Positions 1 to 7,054 of a DNA stretch of 32,174 nucleotides are shown piece by piece. Position 1 is the stretch's first letter. The number at the start of each line of letters is the position of its first letter. The notes under the pieces were generated by a model. The model searched no databases. It was given only the letters and a program-made list of their open reading frames with translations, and was not told where the DNA came from. This stretch comes from Beijerinckiaceae bacterium. Lineage in GTDB: Bacteria > Pseudomonadota > Alphaproteobacteria > Rhizobiales > Beijerinckiaceae. A program made the position numbers and the translations under genes. Location: positions 1 through 32,174 of the forward strand of contig CANJWR010000033.1 in the NCBI GenBank assembly GCA_947478455.1. Direction: 5' to 3'.

Positions 1-110
1 AGGACGACGAGCGCGTGGAAGTGACGCCGAAGTCGATCCGCCTGCGCAAGGCGATCCTCGATCCCAACGACCGCAAGCGCGCGGAGCGATCCAAAGAAGG
101 CGTGATCTGA
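1..110 (+). CDS. typA: TypA/BipA ribosome-associated GTPase, C-terminal end only
   Basis: The reading frame enters from the left edge (first full codon at base 3) and ends at TGA 108-110, so 35 residues are visible. They include the stretch [12 protein letters not shown] followed by LDPNDRKR, which I recognise as the conserved C-terminal tail of TypA/BipA, a translational GTPase related to EF-G that binds the ribosome under stress or at low temperature. The GTPase domain lies outside the window, so identification rests on this tail alone. A strong hairpin follows directly, consistent with the end of a transcript. Confidence 0.85.
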   Translation, partial: DDERVEVTPKSIRLRKAILDPNDRKRAERSKEGVI

Positions 111-123
111 CGGGAGGCACCGG

Positions 124-146
124 AACCCCGACGATGTCGGGGTTTC
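124..146 (+). terminator. Intrinsic terminator after typA
   Basis: The sequence shows a perfect 9-bp inverted repeat, AACCCCGAC / GTCGGGGTT, around a 3-base loop (133-135), and the right arm runs into TTTC. It begins 14 bases after the typA stop. The short T tract is typical of high-GC genomes. Function is inferred from structure and position. Confidence 0.75.
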
Positions 147-200
147 TGTGGGATGTTTCCAACCATCGATTGCTGAATCATGGGCAAACGTCAGCGTTGT

Positions 201-242
201 AAATGGGACGCGCGTCGGCTAACAGCGCAGCCGCGCCCATTT
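201..242 (+). other. Hairpin in the purU leader
   Basis: The outer arms AAATGGG (201-207) and CCCATTT (236-242) are perfect complements. Inside them CGGCT (216-220) pairs with AGCCG (229-233), with a small bulge between the two helices. The structure ends 32 bases before the purU ATG and is separate from the typA terminator. It could be a leader structure acting on purU or simply a stable GC-rich fold. It matches no riboswitch class that I can recognise. Confidence 0.35.
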
Positions 243-274
243 TGGCGCGCAGACCGCATTAGCAGGACGTCTTC

Positions 275-1138
275 ATGCCCGCACCGCAAGTGATCCTTAC
301 ACTTTCATGCCCGGACAAGCACGGCATCGTGGCCGCTGTGTCGACCTTCCTGTTCCAGCAGGGCTGCAACATCATCGACGCACAGCAATATGGCGATCTC
401 GCCACCGGCGTCTTCTTCATGCGCGTCGGTTTCGATGTCGGTCAGAACGGCGCGACGGTTGAATCCGTCACAGAGAAGTTTGCGGCCATTGCTGATCAGT
501 TCGGCATGAACTGGACAATGCGGGCGCGCGATCGCAACAAGCGCGTGATGATCCTCGTCTCCAAATTCGACCATTGTCTGGCCGATCTGATTTATCGATG
601 GCGCGCTGGCGAACTGGCCATGGACGTCACCGCCATCGTCTCCAACCATCCGCAGGACATCTACGACAACATCGATTTTCGTGGTCTGCCTTTCCATTAT
701 CTGCCGGTCACCAAACAGACCAAGCTCGAACAGGAAACCCAGATCTGGTCGCTCGTCAAAGAGACGCAGACCGATGTTGTGGTTCTCGCCCGCTACATGC
801 AGGTTCTGTCAGACGGGCTCAGCGCAAAACTAGCAGGCCGCTGCATCAACATTCACCACTCGTTCCTGCCCGGCTTCAAGGGCGCAAGCCCCTACACGCA
901 GGCCTATACGCGTGGTGTGAAGCTGATTGGCGCGACGGCTCACTACGTCACATCCGATCTCGATGAAGGTCCGATCATCGAGCAGGACGTTGAACGCATC
1001 ACCCATCGCGACACGCCGGAAGATCTGGTCCGCAAGGGGCGGGACATCGAGCGGCGCGTGTTGTCACGCGCTCTCCGTCTTCACCTCGAGGACAAGGTCA
1101 TCCTGAACGGTCGCAAGACCGTTGTGTTTGCCGACTAG
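275..1138 (+). CDS. purU: Formyltetrahydrofolate deformylase
   Basis: PurU hydrolyses 10-formyl-tetrahydrofolate to formate and tetrahydrofolate in the cytoplasm, balancing one-carbon pools and supplying formate for PurT-type purine synthesis. The 287-residue protein has the family's usual length and layout. An ACT domain covers about residues 1-80 (opening [14 protein letters not shown]), and the formyltransferase-like hydrolase domain covers about 90-287. The catalytic triad of the fold is visible as N192 and H194 in INIHHSFLP, and D230 in DLDEGPII. The ATG at 275 is preceded by AGGACG at a normal distance. The gene is monocistronic here, bounded by the typA terminator and a convergent gene. 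Confidence 0.95.
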   Translation: MPAPQVILTLSCPDKHGIVAAVSTFLFQQGCNIIDAQQYGDLATGVFFMRVGFDVGQNGATVESVTEKFAAIADQFGMNWTMRARDRNKRVMILVSKFDHCLADLIYRWRAGELAMDVTAIVSNHPQDIYDNIDFRGLPFHYLPVTKQTKLEQETQIWSLVKETQTDVVVLARYMQVLSDGLSAKLAGRCINIHHSFLPGFKGASPYTQAYTRGVKLIGATAHYVTSDLDEGPIIEQDVERITHRDTPEDLVRKGRDIERRVLSRALRLHLEDKVILNGRKTVVFAD

Positions 1139-1170
1139 CGAACCAAAACTTCTTCGCAGGCCGAACCTGC

Positions 1171-1197
1171 AATCCCGGCCTATCTCAGGGCGGGATT
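1171..1197. terminator. Hairpin between convergent purU and L,D-transpeptidase genes
   Basis: AATCCCG (1171-1177) and CGGGATT (1191-1197) are perfect complements around a 13-base loop, overlapping the stop codon of the minus-strand transpeptidase gene. A smaller GCAGG/CCTGC repeat lies at 1156-1170. The position between converging genes suggests a two-way terminator, but there is no long T tract on either strand. Confidence 0.4.
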
Positions 1198-1818
1198 GTT
1201 CATCCAGGTCTTGAGCGGCGCAGCCCCGCCGTAAGGCGCATAGGCCATCGGGTTGGCGTGATGCTTCTTGCCGGCGAACTGGGTCTTGTGCTTGCCGCGC
1301 GCCTTGGCGTAGAGCGACTTGCTCTTCTTCTTGTTGGCCTTGGCGAACTGCTTCTTGCTCTTGGCCTTGGCCACCATGGTCTTGCCGCCGCCCGGAGGCG
1401 TGCCGCTGATGTGAATGCTGGCGCCTTCCTGCTGAACCATGGCGAAGAGTTTCGCCGCATTGCCGGGCGCAAGACGGATACAGCCGTGAGAAGCGGGACG
1501 ACCCAATTGCGAAACCGCGCCGGTCCCGTGAATCGCGTATCCGCCGAGGAAGAAGATCGAATGCGGCATCGGCGAGTTATGATATTTGCGCGAATAGTGC
1601 ATGCGCTGGAGGCTGTAGGGCTTGAACGAGCCGCGCGGCGTCACGAAGCCTGAACGCGCTGAAGAAACGTTCCAGTTGTAGCTTTCGCCGCTCTTTCCGG
1701 AACTCACGTTCATCGTCTGCGACGACAGATCGATGCTGATGGTGACGGCCGCCTGGGCGCCCTGCATCACGGAAAAAAGACTGCACAAAAAAGCAAAAAC
1801 CATCGCGAAAATACGCAT
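1180..1818 (-). CDS. Periplasmic L,D-transpeptidase, YkuD domain
   Basis: This enzyme family forms 3-3 cross-links in peptidoglycan or attaches lipoproteins to it, using an active-site cysteine in the periplasm. The sequence shows a signal peptide (MRIFAMVFAFLC..., cleavage near residues 22-24). A YkuD domain follows with the hallmark H97 and then S110-H111-G112-C113-x-R115, so catalytic Cys113 is present. Residues about 143-185 form a Lys-rich tail (many KK and KAK groups) that could bind anionic cell wall. I chose the ATG at 1818 over upstream in-frame starts because it directly opens the signal peptide and has GGGGGA just upstream; this gives 212 residues. The divergent neighbour is another murein enzyme. 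Confidence 0.88.
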   Translation of the reverse strand: MRIFAMVFAFLCSLFSVMQGAQAAVTISIDLSSQTMNVSSGKSGESYNWNVSSARSGFVTPRGSFKPYSLQRMHYSRKYHNSPMPHSIFFLGGYAIHGTGAVSQLGRPASHGCIRLAPGNAAKLFAMVQQEGASIHISGTPPGGGKTMVAKAKSKKQFAKANKKKSKSLYAKARGKHKTQFAGKKHHANPMAYAPYGGAAPLKTWMNNPALR

Positions 1819-2026
1819 CGCAAAATCCCCCACAAACGCGCCCGCCCATTGGTCCGGCACATTGTTACGCCACATCCAGACCCTATGATTCCCGGACTCG
1901 CTCGCCATGTAAATGTCGGAATTGCGGTTAGGTTAGCGATCTTTGCCCTTTTGACGAAGTCTTATGGTTAACCGGGCGTAAATATTGCTTGTGCATAATG
2001 GCGCACAGCAAGACTGGAGAGGCGCC

Positions 2027-2947
2027 ATGCGGGCCCATACAATCGCGATCTTTTTGATGGGAGCGATGCTGGCGTCCGGCGCCTGCGCGCAGGATCGCGG
2101 CACTCTCAATCCCAAACCGCTCCCCCCGCTGGCGCGTCCGGATGATCCTGCGACACCCGCAAAGGAATTGTTCGGCCGCAAGACTACTCCGGCGGAACTC
2201 GCCACCCGCACCATCGGATTTTACTCTCGCGGATGTCTGGCGGGCGGTCAGGCGCTGCCGGTGGACGGCGACGCCTGGCAAGTGATGCGCTTGTCGCGCA
2301 ACCGCAACTGGGCTCATCCCGAAATGGTCGCGTTGCTGGAAGGCCTCGCCCGAAAGGTCCGCAAACAGAATATCTGGCCGGGCCTGCTGGTGGGCGATAT
2401 GGCGCAGCCTCGCGGCGGCCCGATGATCACCGGACACGCCTCGCATCAGATCGGTCTCGACGCCGACGTCTGGTTAAGCCCCATGCCGGAACGAACCCTG
2501 AGCCGCGCGGAGCGGGAGGAAATCTCGGCCACCAATGTGGTGCGATCCGACTGGCTGGACATAGATCCGGCGATCTGGACGCCGCGACACATGAATCTGA
2601 TCAAGACCGCCGCCGAGGAGCCGCAGGTCGAGCGCATTTTTGTCAATCCGGCGATCAAGAAAGCCATCTGCCGCGATGCCCGCGGCGAACGCAAATGGCT
2701 GTCCAAGGTGCGGCCCATGTATGGGCACAATTATCATTTCCATATCCGGATGGTCTGTCCGACCGGCGAGGCTTCCTGCAAAAGCCAGGACCCACCGCCC
2801 TCGGGCGACGGTTGCGACAGCTCGCTCAACTGGTGGTTTTCAGACGCGGTCCTGCACCCGAAGCCAAACCCCAACGCAAAACCGCCGAAGCCGGTCACGA
2901 TGGCGCAATTGCCGGCCGAATGCCGGGCGGTGCTGACAGCCCGGTAG
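2027..2947 (+). CDS. mepA: Penicillin-insensitive murein endopeptidase
   Basis: MepA is a periplasmic metallo-endopeptidase of the LAS group that cuts D-Ala-meso-DAP and DAP-DAP cross-links. The protein has 306 residues (E. coli MepA has 274). It begins with a signal peptide (MRAHTIAIFLMGAMLAS...) and carries the zinc-site motifs GHASHQIGLDAD (H140 and D147) and HNYHFHIRM (H237/H239). The spacing H140 to D147 matches the E. coli H113/D120 pair. The C-terminal 50 residues are Pro-rich with extra cysteines. The ATG at 2027 follows GGAGAGG; an earlier in-frame ATG (1985) would place non-signal residues before the signal peptide. It is divergent from the L,D-transpeptidase, so cross-link cutting and making may share a control region at 1819-2026. 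Confidence 0.92.
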   Translation: MRAHTIAIFLMGAMLASGACAQDRGTLNPKPLPPLARPDDPATPAKELFGRKTTPAELATRTIGFYSRGCLAGGQALPVDGDAWQVMRLSRNRNWAHPEMVALLEGLARKVRKQNIWPGLLVGDMAQPRGGPMITGHASHQIGLDADVWLSPMPERTLSRAEREEISATNVVRSDWLDIDPAIWTPRHMNLIKTAAEEPQVERIFVNPAIKKAICRDARGERKWLSKVRPMYGHNYHFHIRMVCPTGEASCKSQDPPPSGDGCDSSLNWWFSDAVLHPKPNPNAKPPKPVTMAQLPAECRAVLTAR

Positions 2948-2953
2948 GCAGGG

Positions 2954-3916
2954 TCAGGCGAAATCGCGCTCGTAGAGCGGTTCCAGCCGGGCAAGCGTCT
3001 CGAGCGGCAGCGGCCCCATCTCGACCGCCGCCAATGCGGCGTCGATATGGGCGGGTTCACCAACGCCAATCAACGCAAGTCCTAAGTGCGGGCAACTCAA
3101 CGCAAAGCGCAGCCCGATCTGGGCGCGCGACCCCAGACCGGGTCCCAAAGCTGCGAGTGCGGCGGCGCCCTTGCGCTGTTCGGTTTCTTCGCTGGTCTGT
3201 TTCACCATCATGCTGACGGGTTTGTCGCGCAGGTCTGTCGCCAAAATGCCGCCGTCCAGCACCCTGATGCCGAGCATCCCCATGGTCTGCCGGTGAGCGG
3301 CGTCGACTACCCCGGTTAGGCGTTGCCCATTCCAGCCCGATGGCATCGGGCGCGCGGCGCTTGGATTGACGATGTTGTAATAGACTTGAACGGAATCGAA
3401 GCGACCGCTGTCGATGACCTGAACGATCGTCGTCGTGTCGCCAAGCCCGGTGAACCCGATGAAGCGCGCGGCGCCCTTCCGCTTGAGCCGTTCAAGTCCC
3501 TCGGCGACGCCGCCAGCCTTCAGCATCTGTTCTGCAGACAGCGAATTGCCGCCACCACCATCGTCGATACGGTTATGAACCTGCATCACCGTTACCTGAT
3601 CGCGGCGCAGGCGCTTCAGGCCCTCATGGGCCTTTTCCTCGACCTGACCGGCGAGGTCGGCAGCAGTCGGATCGAGCGTGACCTTGGTGGAAACGTGGGG
3701 CGTTTCGGAAACCTCAGCGAGCAACTGGCCCAGAGCCTCCTCGGTGCCATAGGCCTCTGCCGTATCGAACCAGTTGACGCCGCCATCAAGTGCCCTGCGG
3801 ACAGCTAGCTTTCTGTCCGCCTTCGAACCGGACAGCAGCAGACCCCCGACCCGCCCGCAGCCGAAGCCAAGAACCGACACATAAAGCCCGGTCCGTCCAA
3901 ATTTTCGATAAAGCAT
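2954..3916 (-). CDS. Aldo/keto reductase family oxidoreductase
   Basis: This is a 320-residue TIM-barrel NAD(P)H oxidoreductase of the AKR superfamily. The catalytic tetrad is complete: D51 and Y56 in FDTAEAYG, K78 in STKV, and H114 in VMQVHNR. The N-terminus (YRKFGRTGLYVSVLGFGCG) is typical of the bacterial YghZ/Tas-like branch. The substrate cannot be read from sequence. It starts 24 bases after the cmk stop on the same strand, so the two are probably co-transcribed, although no functional link is known. Its stop is 6 bases from the stop of mepA on the other strand. Confidence 0.9.
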   Translation of the reverse strand: MLYRKFGRTGLYVSVLGFGCGRVGGLLLSGSKADRKLAVRRALDGGVNWFDTAEAYGTEEALGQLLAEVSETPHVSTKVTLDPTAADLAGQVEEKAHEGLKRLRRDQVTVMQVHNRIDDGGGGNSLSAEQMLKAGGVAEGLERLKRKGAARFIGFTGLGDTTTIVQVIDSGRFDSVQVYYNIVNPSAARPMPSGWNGQRLTGVVDAAHRQTMGMLGIRVLDGGILATDLRDKPVSMMVKQTSEETEQRKGAAALAALGPGLGSRAQIGLRFALSCPHLGLALIGVGEPAHIDAALAAVEMGPLPLETLARLEPLYERDFA

Positions 3917-3940
3917 CCGCGTCTCCCGCTGCCGGGCGCA

Positions 3941-4570
3941 TTATGCGCGGCTGCGGCGCTCCTCGACAATCCTGATGGCTGCCGCCACCGCGCTTTCAAT
4001 ATCAAGCGTGCTTGTATCAAGCCGAACCGCATCCCCTGCAGCCAACAGAGGGGCAGACGAGCGACCCGAATCTCGCTCGTCGCGCTTGCGGATATCGGCC
4101 AGAACGCTGGCGTAATCGATACGCTCGCCCCGTTTGGCGAGTTCCAGCGCCCGCCGCTGGGCGCGAGTCTCGGGATCGGCGGTTACGAAAATCTTGGCCG
4201 GAGCGTTCGGGCAAATCACGGTGCCAATATCGCGCCCGTCCAGAACTGCCCCACCGGGGCGGGCAGCGAAGGCCTGCTGCATATCGAGCAGGGCTGCACG
4301 TACTTCGGGAATCGCTCCGACCACCGAGGCGGCCTCGCCCATTTCGGCGCCGCGCAACTTTTTCTCGTCGAAATCCGTCAAAGCCAGCCCGCGTGCGGCG
4401 GAGACGGCGCGGCTGGAATCATCCAGCCGCTCCCCCCGCTCCAGCAGAACACGGGCGGTCGCCCGGTAAAGCAGGCCGGTGTCGAGATGCGGAAGACCGT
4501 AGTGAGCCGCCAGACGACGGGCGATCGTTCCTTTTCCGGAGGCCGCCGGACCGTCGATTGCAATGATCAT
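3941..4570 (-). CDS. cmk: Cytidylate kinase
   Basis: Cmk phosphorylates CMP and dCMP with ATP in the cytoplasm, feeding CTP/dCTP synthesis. The 209-residue protein opens with the P-loop [13 protein letters not shown], has LDTGLLYR for nucleotide-monophosphate binding, [11 protein letters not shown] in the core, and the lid region RAQRRALEL. Start ATG is at 4570. In many alphaproteobacteria cmk sits between aroA and rpsA; here neither is adjacent and the downstream neighbour is an aldo/keto reductase. Upstream, bases 4571-4730 are a divergent promoter region facing the DUF1007 gene, in which I recognise no specific site. Confidence 0.95.
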   Translation of the reverse strand: MIIAIDGPAASGKGTIARRLAAHYGLPHLDTGLLYRATARVLLERGERLDDSSRAVSAARGLALTDFDEKKLRGAEMGEAASVVGAIPEVRAALLDMQQAFAARPGGAVLDGRDIGTVICPNAPAKIFVTADPETRAQRRALELAKRGERIDYASVLADIRKRDERDSGRSSAPLLAAGDAVRLDTSTLDIESAVAAAIRIVEERRSRA

Positions 4571-4730
4571 CGATTTCCCGGTCGTTGAGCCGGCTGGATA
4601 TTCGGTGGGTGGTCATAAAGGCTCCCCGGGCCGGTGTCACGTAGCCGCAATCAATTGGGCAAGCGTGTCTTGTTTTTGCCGAACTGTCGGGGTCATGGTG
4701 GAGCCACTCAGACTTCCGCCCGGATGAACG

Positions 4731-5378
4731 ATGCGAAAAAATTTCCTGCCGATTCTGGCTTTCGTTGCACTTTCCTGCACGACCACACAGGCGTTCGCCC
4801 ATCCGCATGTGATGGTCAAAGTCCGCAGCGAAATCCTGTTCGACCAGAGTGGGAAAATTTTTGGCATCCGTCATTCCTGGACGTTCGACGATGTCTATTC
4901 CGCCTTTGCCACGCAGGGGATCGAACGCAAGAAGGGCGCGTTACTGACTGCGGAACAGCTTGCGCCGGTCGCTTCGCAGAACATGACCGATCTGGTGGAA
5001 TACAAATACTTCACCACCGCCAAAGCCGCAGGCGTTCCGGTCGAATTCGGCGTTCCGGTCGATTATTCGGCGGAAGAAAACCGGGACGACACACTGACGC
5101 TGCATTTCACCCTGCCGTTGCGCAGCCCGGCCAGCGCCGGCAAAGCTTTCGCGATGCAGGTCTACGATCCGAGCTATTTCGTCGATTTTCAATTCAATCC
5201 CGAAACATCGGTCACGCTGAAATCAGCCCCCGAGGGATGTTCGGCCAATTTCATGAAACCACGTCCGCTGGTCGACGCCGATGCAAAGAAGCTGAATGAG
5301 TCTTTTTTCTCGGGTCTTTCTCCGGGCGCCGACTTCGGCATCAAGCTCGCTGGCCGCGTCATTGTCGGCTGCCCATAG
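4731..5378 (+). CDS. DUF1007 family periplasmic protein
   Basis: The 215-residue protein has a clear signal peptide ending near residue 23 (TTQAFA, then HPHVMVKV). The mature N-terminal HPH followed by a hydrophobic strand, and the IRHSWTFDD segment, are characteristic of DUF1007. Members are usually encoded beside, or fused to, RcnA/NicO-type nickel/cobalt exporters and are annotated as periplasmic components of metal transport; the biochemical role is not established. No such exporter is encoded next to it here, where the next gene is a secreted lectin-like protein 104 bases downstream. The His-rich mature start would fit metal binding, which is inference. The Shine-Dalgarno sequence is weak. 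Confidence 0.8.
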   Translation: MRKNFLPILAFVALSCTTTQAFAHPHVMVKVRSEILFDQSGKIFGIRHSWTFDDVYSAFATQGIERKKGALLTAEQLAPVASQNMTDLVEYKYFTTAKAAGVPVEFGVPVDYSAEENRDDTLTLHFTLPLRSPASAGKAFAMQVYDPSYFVDFQFNPETSVTLKSAPEGCSANFMKPRPLVDADAKKLNESFFSGLSPGADFGIKLAGRVIVGCP

Positions 5379-5482
5379 CGACCCGGATCGCCTCGCGAAT
5401 GCGTGATTGGAGCGTGATGCGCCTATTGCCTAGGCTTTCTTCAGGGCCGCGTTTTCAGTCGGCCCGAAGCGAGGGGAAACCA

Positions 5483-6148
5483 ATGTTCAGGCACATCATC
5501 CCGGCGGTCGTTCTGACAGCCAGCATATTCGGAGGCGCATCTTTTGCGCAGGCCCAGCAGGCCGAACCCATGACATTCTTCGTCTCCAGCGCTGGTTCCG
5601 GCAAGGGTGCCGACCTCGGCGGGCTCGAGGGCGCGGACAAAATCTGCCAGTCCCTTGCGGCGTCAGCCGGAGCGGGAAACTTGACGTGGCGGGCCTATCT
5701 GAGCACGTCGAGCTTCAATGGCGGCACGATCGTCAATGCGCGCGACCGGATCGGCAATGGTCCGTGGCACAACGCCAAGGGCGCGTTGATCGCCCGCACC
5801 GTCGACGAGCTGCACGGCAAGAATTCAAAGGTCAACAAACAGACCGCGCTCACCGAAAAAGGTGCACTCGTGAACGGTCGCGGCGACACGCCGAACACCC
5901 ACGACATTCTGACGGGCTCGCGCCCGGACGGAACAGCCGGCGCAGGAAATGCTGACACGACCTGCAAGAACTGGACGAGCAGCGCCGATGATGGTTCCGC
6001 CCTTCTGGGCCACCATGACGTGACCGGCCTCAATGTCGACCCGCCGTCCCTGTCGTGGAATTCGGCGCATGGGTCGTCGGGCTGCAGCCAGGCCAAGCTC
6101 GTCACGACCGGTGGCTCCGGCCTGTTCTACTGCTTCGCGGCGCGCTAA
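5483..6148 (+). CDS. Secreted protein with lectin/endostatin-like fold signature
   Basis: The 221-residue protein has a signal peptide (MFRHIIPAVVLTASIFGGASFAQA). The mature part contains an ADKICQSLA block, WRAYLS, NARDRIGNGPW and a C-terminal LFYCFAAR, with four cysteines that could form two disulfides. This layout resembles bacterial proteins with a collagen XV/XVIII endostatin or C-type-lectin-like fold (DUF1554-like). That is recognition by pattern, not by alignment. The ATG at 5483 follows GAGGGGAAA and starts the signal peptide; an earlier in-frame ATG at 5399 would only add basic residues. No ligand can be assigned. A strong hairpin follows the stop, so this is the end of a transcript. 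Confidence 0.6.
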   Translation: MFRHIIPAVVLTASIFGGASFAQAQQAEPMTFFVSSAGSGKGADLGGLEGADKICQSLAASAGAGNLTWRAYLSTSSFNGGTIVNARDRIGNGPWHNAKGALIARTVDELHGKNSKVNKQTALTEKGALVNGRGDTPNTHDILTGSRPDGTAGAGNADTTCKNWTSSADDGSALLGHHDVTGLNVDPPSLSWNSAHGSSGCSQAKLVTTGGSGLFYCFAAR

Positions 6149-6155
6149 GAACCAA

Positions 6156-6181
6156 GGCCGCTGTCTTACGGGACAGCGGCC
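6156..6181 (+). terminator. Terminator hairpin after the lectin-like gene
   Basis: GGCCGCTGTC (6156-6165) and GACAGCGGCC (6172-6181) form a perfect 10-bp stem with a 6-base loop, starting 7 bases after the stop codon. The tail AATTCTCATT is only moderately T-rich. It lies between converging genes and may serve both directions. Confidence 0.65.
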
Positions 6182-6204
6182 AATTCTCATTGATCCGGGG
6201 TGCT

Positions 6205-6780
6205 CTAGCGGTACTGGCGCTTCCAGCGCTCGCTGCGCGTCGGCATGGTACCGAAAACCCAGCGTCCCAATATCTTCGACACGCGCCGTTCCCGGCGAGC
6301 CGGTGGTGCTCCCGCCTCTGTCGCCGTTTCGGTGCGAAGCGGCCTGACAACGACCGGCGTGTAAACGGGCGCAGGAGTCGCTTGCCACATGGGACGGCTG
6401 ACGGGCTCAGGCCGAATTTTCGGCGGGCGGCCACGGCGCTTGGGCAGACCGGGCGTGCCGGACGTTGCAAGCCCGGGCGATTTGGACTTGTTTTTTGATC
6501 CCGGCGGGCGACCGCGGCGACGCGGCGGATCAAGTTCCGCCATGGGTTCAACCGGCGGCGGTTCGGTCAAATTTGGCAGGATACGCCCCATGGGACGGGC
6601 CGATTCGACGGGCCGAACGGCGTCGGCCTGAACAAATTCAGCGCGCGCATTGCCCAGTGCTTCCTCGGCGCGACGCAGCACGTCCGGGTCGATCGACATA
6701 CCAGTGTCCAGTTCGCCTAAAGGCTGCTTCTTGCCCGTGCGCCTGACTTCCACCAGAAAAGGACGTTTTCCCCGCTTCAT
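6205..6780 (-). CDS. Small basic protein with two AT-hook motifs, function unknown
   Basis: I do not recognise this 191-residue protein as a named family. It begins with a basic segment (MKRGKRPFLVEVRRTGKK) and has a short predicted helix around residues 31-53. Two AT-hook-type motifs follow, RRRGRPPGSKNK (about 87-98) and KRRGRPPK (about 114-121). The middle is Pro-rich and disordered-looking, and the tail is basic and aromatic (ERRVSKILGRWVFG... ERWKRQYR). The RGRPP core is the minor-groove, AT-tract binding element of HMGA-like proteins, so DNA binding is a fair inference. There is no membrane or signal sequence. The gene faces away from the MsbA-like exporter across a comparatively AT-rich 274-base region. 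Composition suggests a real gene and not an out-of-frame shadow. Confidence 0.65.
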   Translation of the reverse strand: MKRGKRPFLVEVRRTGKKQPLGELDTGMSIDPDVLRRAEEALGNARAEFVQADAVRPVESARPMGRILPNLTEPPPVEPMAELDPPRRRGRPPGSKNKSKSPGLATSGTPGLPKRRGRPPKIRPEPVSRPMWQATPAPVYTPVVVRPLRTETATEAGAPPARRERRVSKILGRWVFGTMPTRSERWKRQYR

Positions 6781-7054
6781 GGTTGAAAAAACTCCGAATC
6801 AATTTCGACCCAACATGTCATGTAAAGCTACACAGACGCAGCGCTATCGTAAAAGCTGCTCCGCAGGATTTTGTCTTTTCGAGCCTGGCTCGCCCTACTA
6901 TTCCTTTGGCAGACGCCAAAGAGACAAACGCCTTTTGGCCTAGATGCCTCAATTTCACATGAATGTCTGTAGTTTTTTGTCGTACGCAAGAAAATCCTGA
7001 CCGCGTAAAGACCCCGGATTCCACTTTTTCCAGAAAATCAGATACGAAAATCGT
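6781..7054. promoter_or_regulatory. Divergent intergenic region with two inverted repeats
   Basis: This 274-base region separates the divergent AT-hook and ABC-exporter genes and is visibly richer in A/T tracts than the flanks. It holds CTTTGGC-AGAC-GCCAAAG (6904-6921) and ATACGA-AAA-TCGTAT (7042-7056), the latter overlapping the exporter's annotated ATG. Promoters in both directions must lie here, but I cannot assign convincing -35/-10 pairs. Confidence 0.45.

Noticed and set aside
2233..3216. Plus-strand out-of-frame reading across mepA and the aldo/keto reductase
   Set aside because: It spans two real genes in a different frame and is low-complexity Arg/Gly/Pro.
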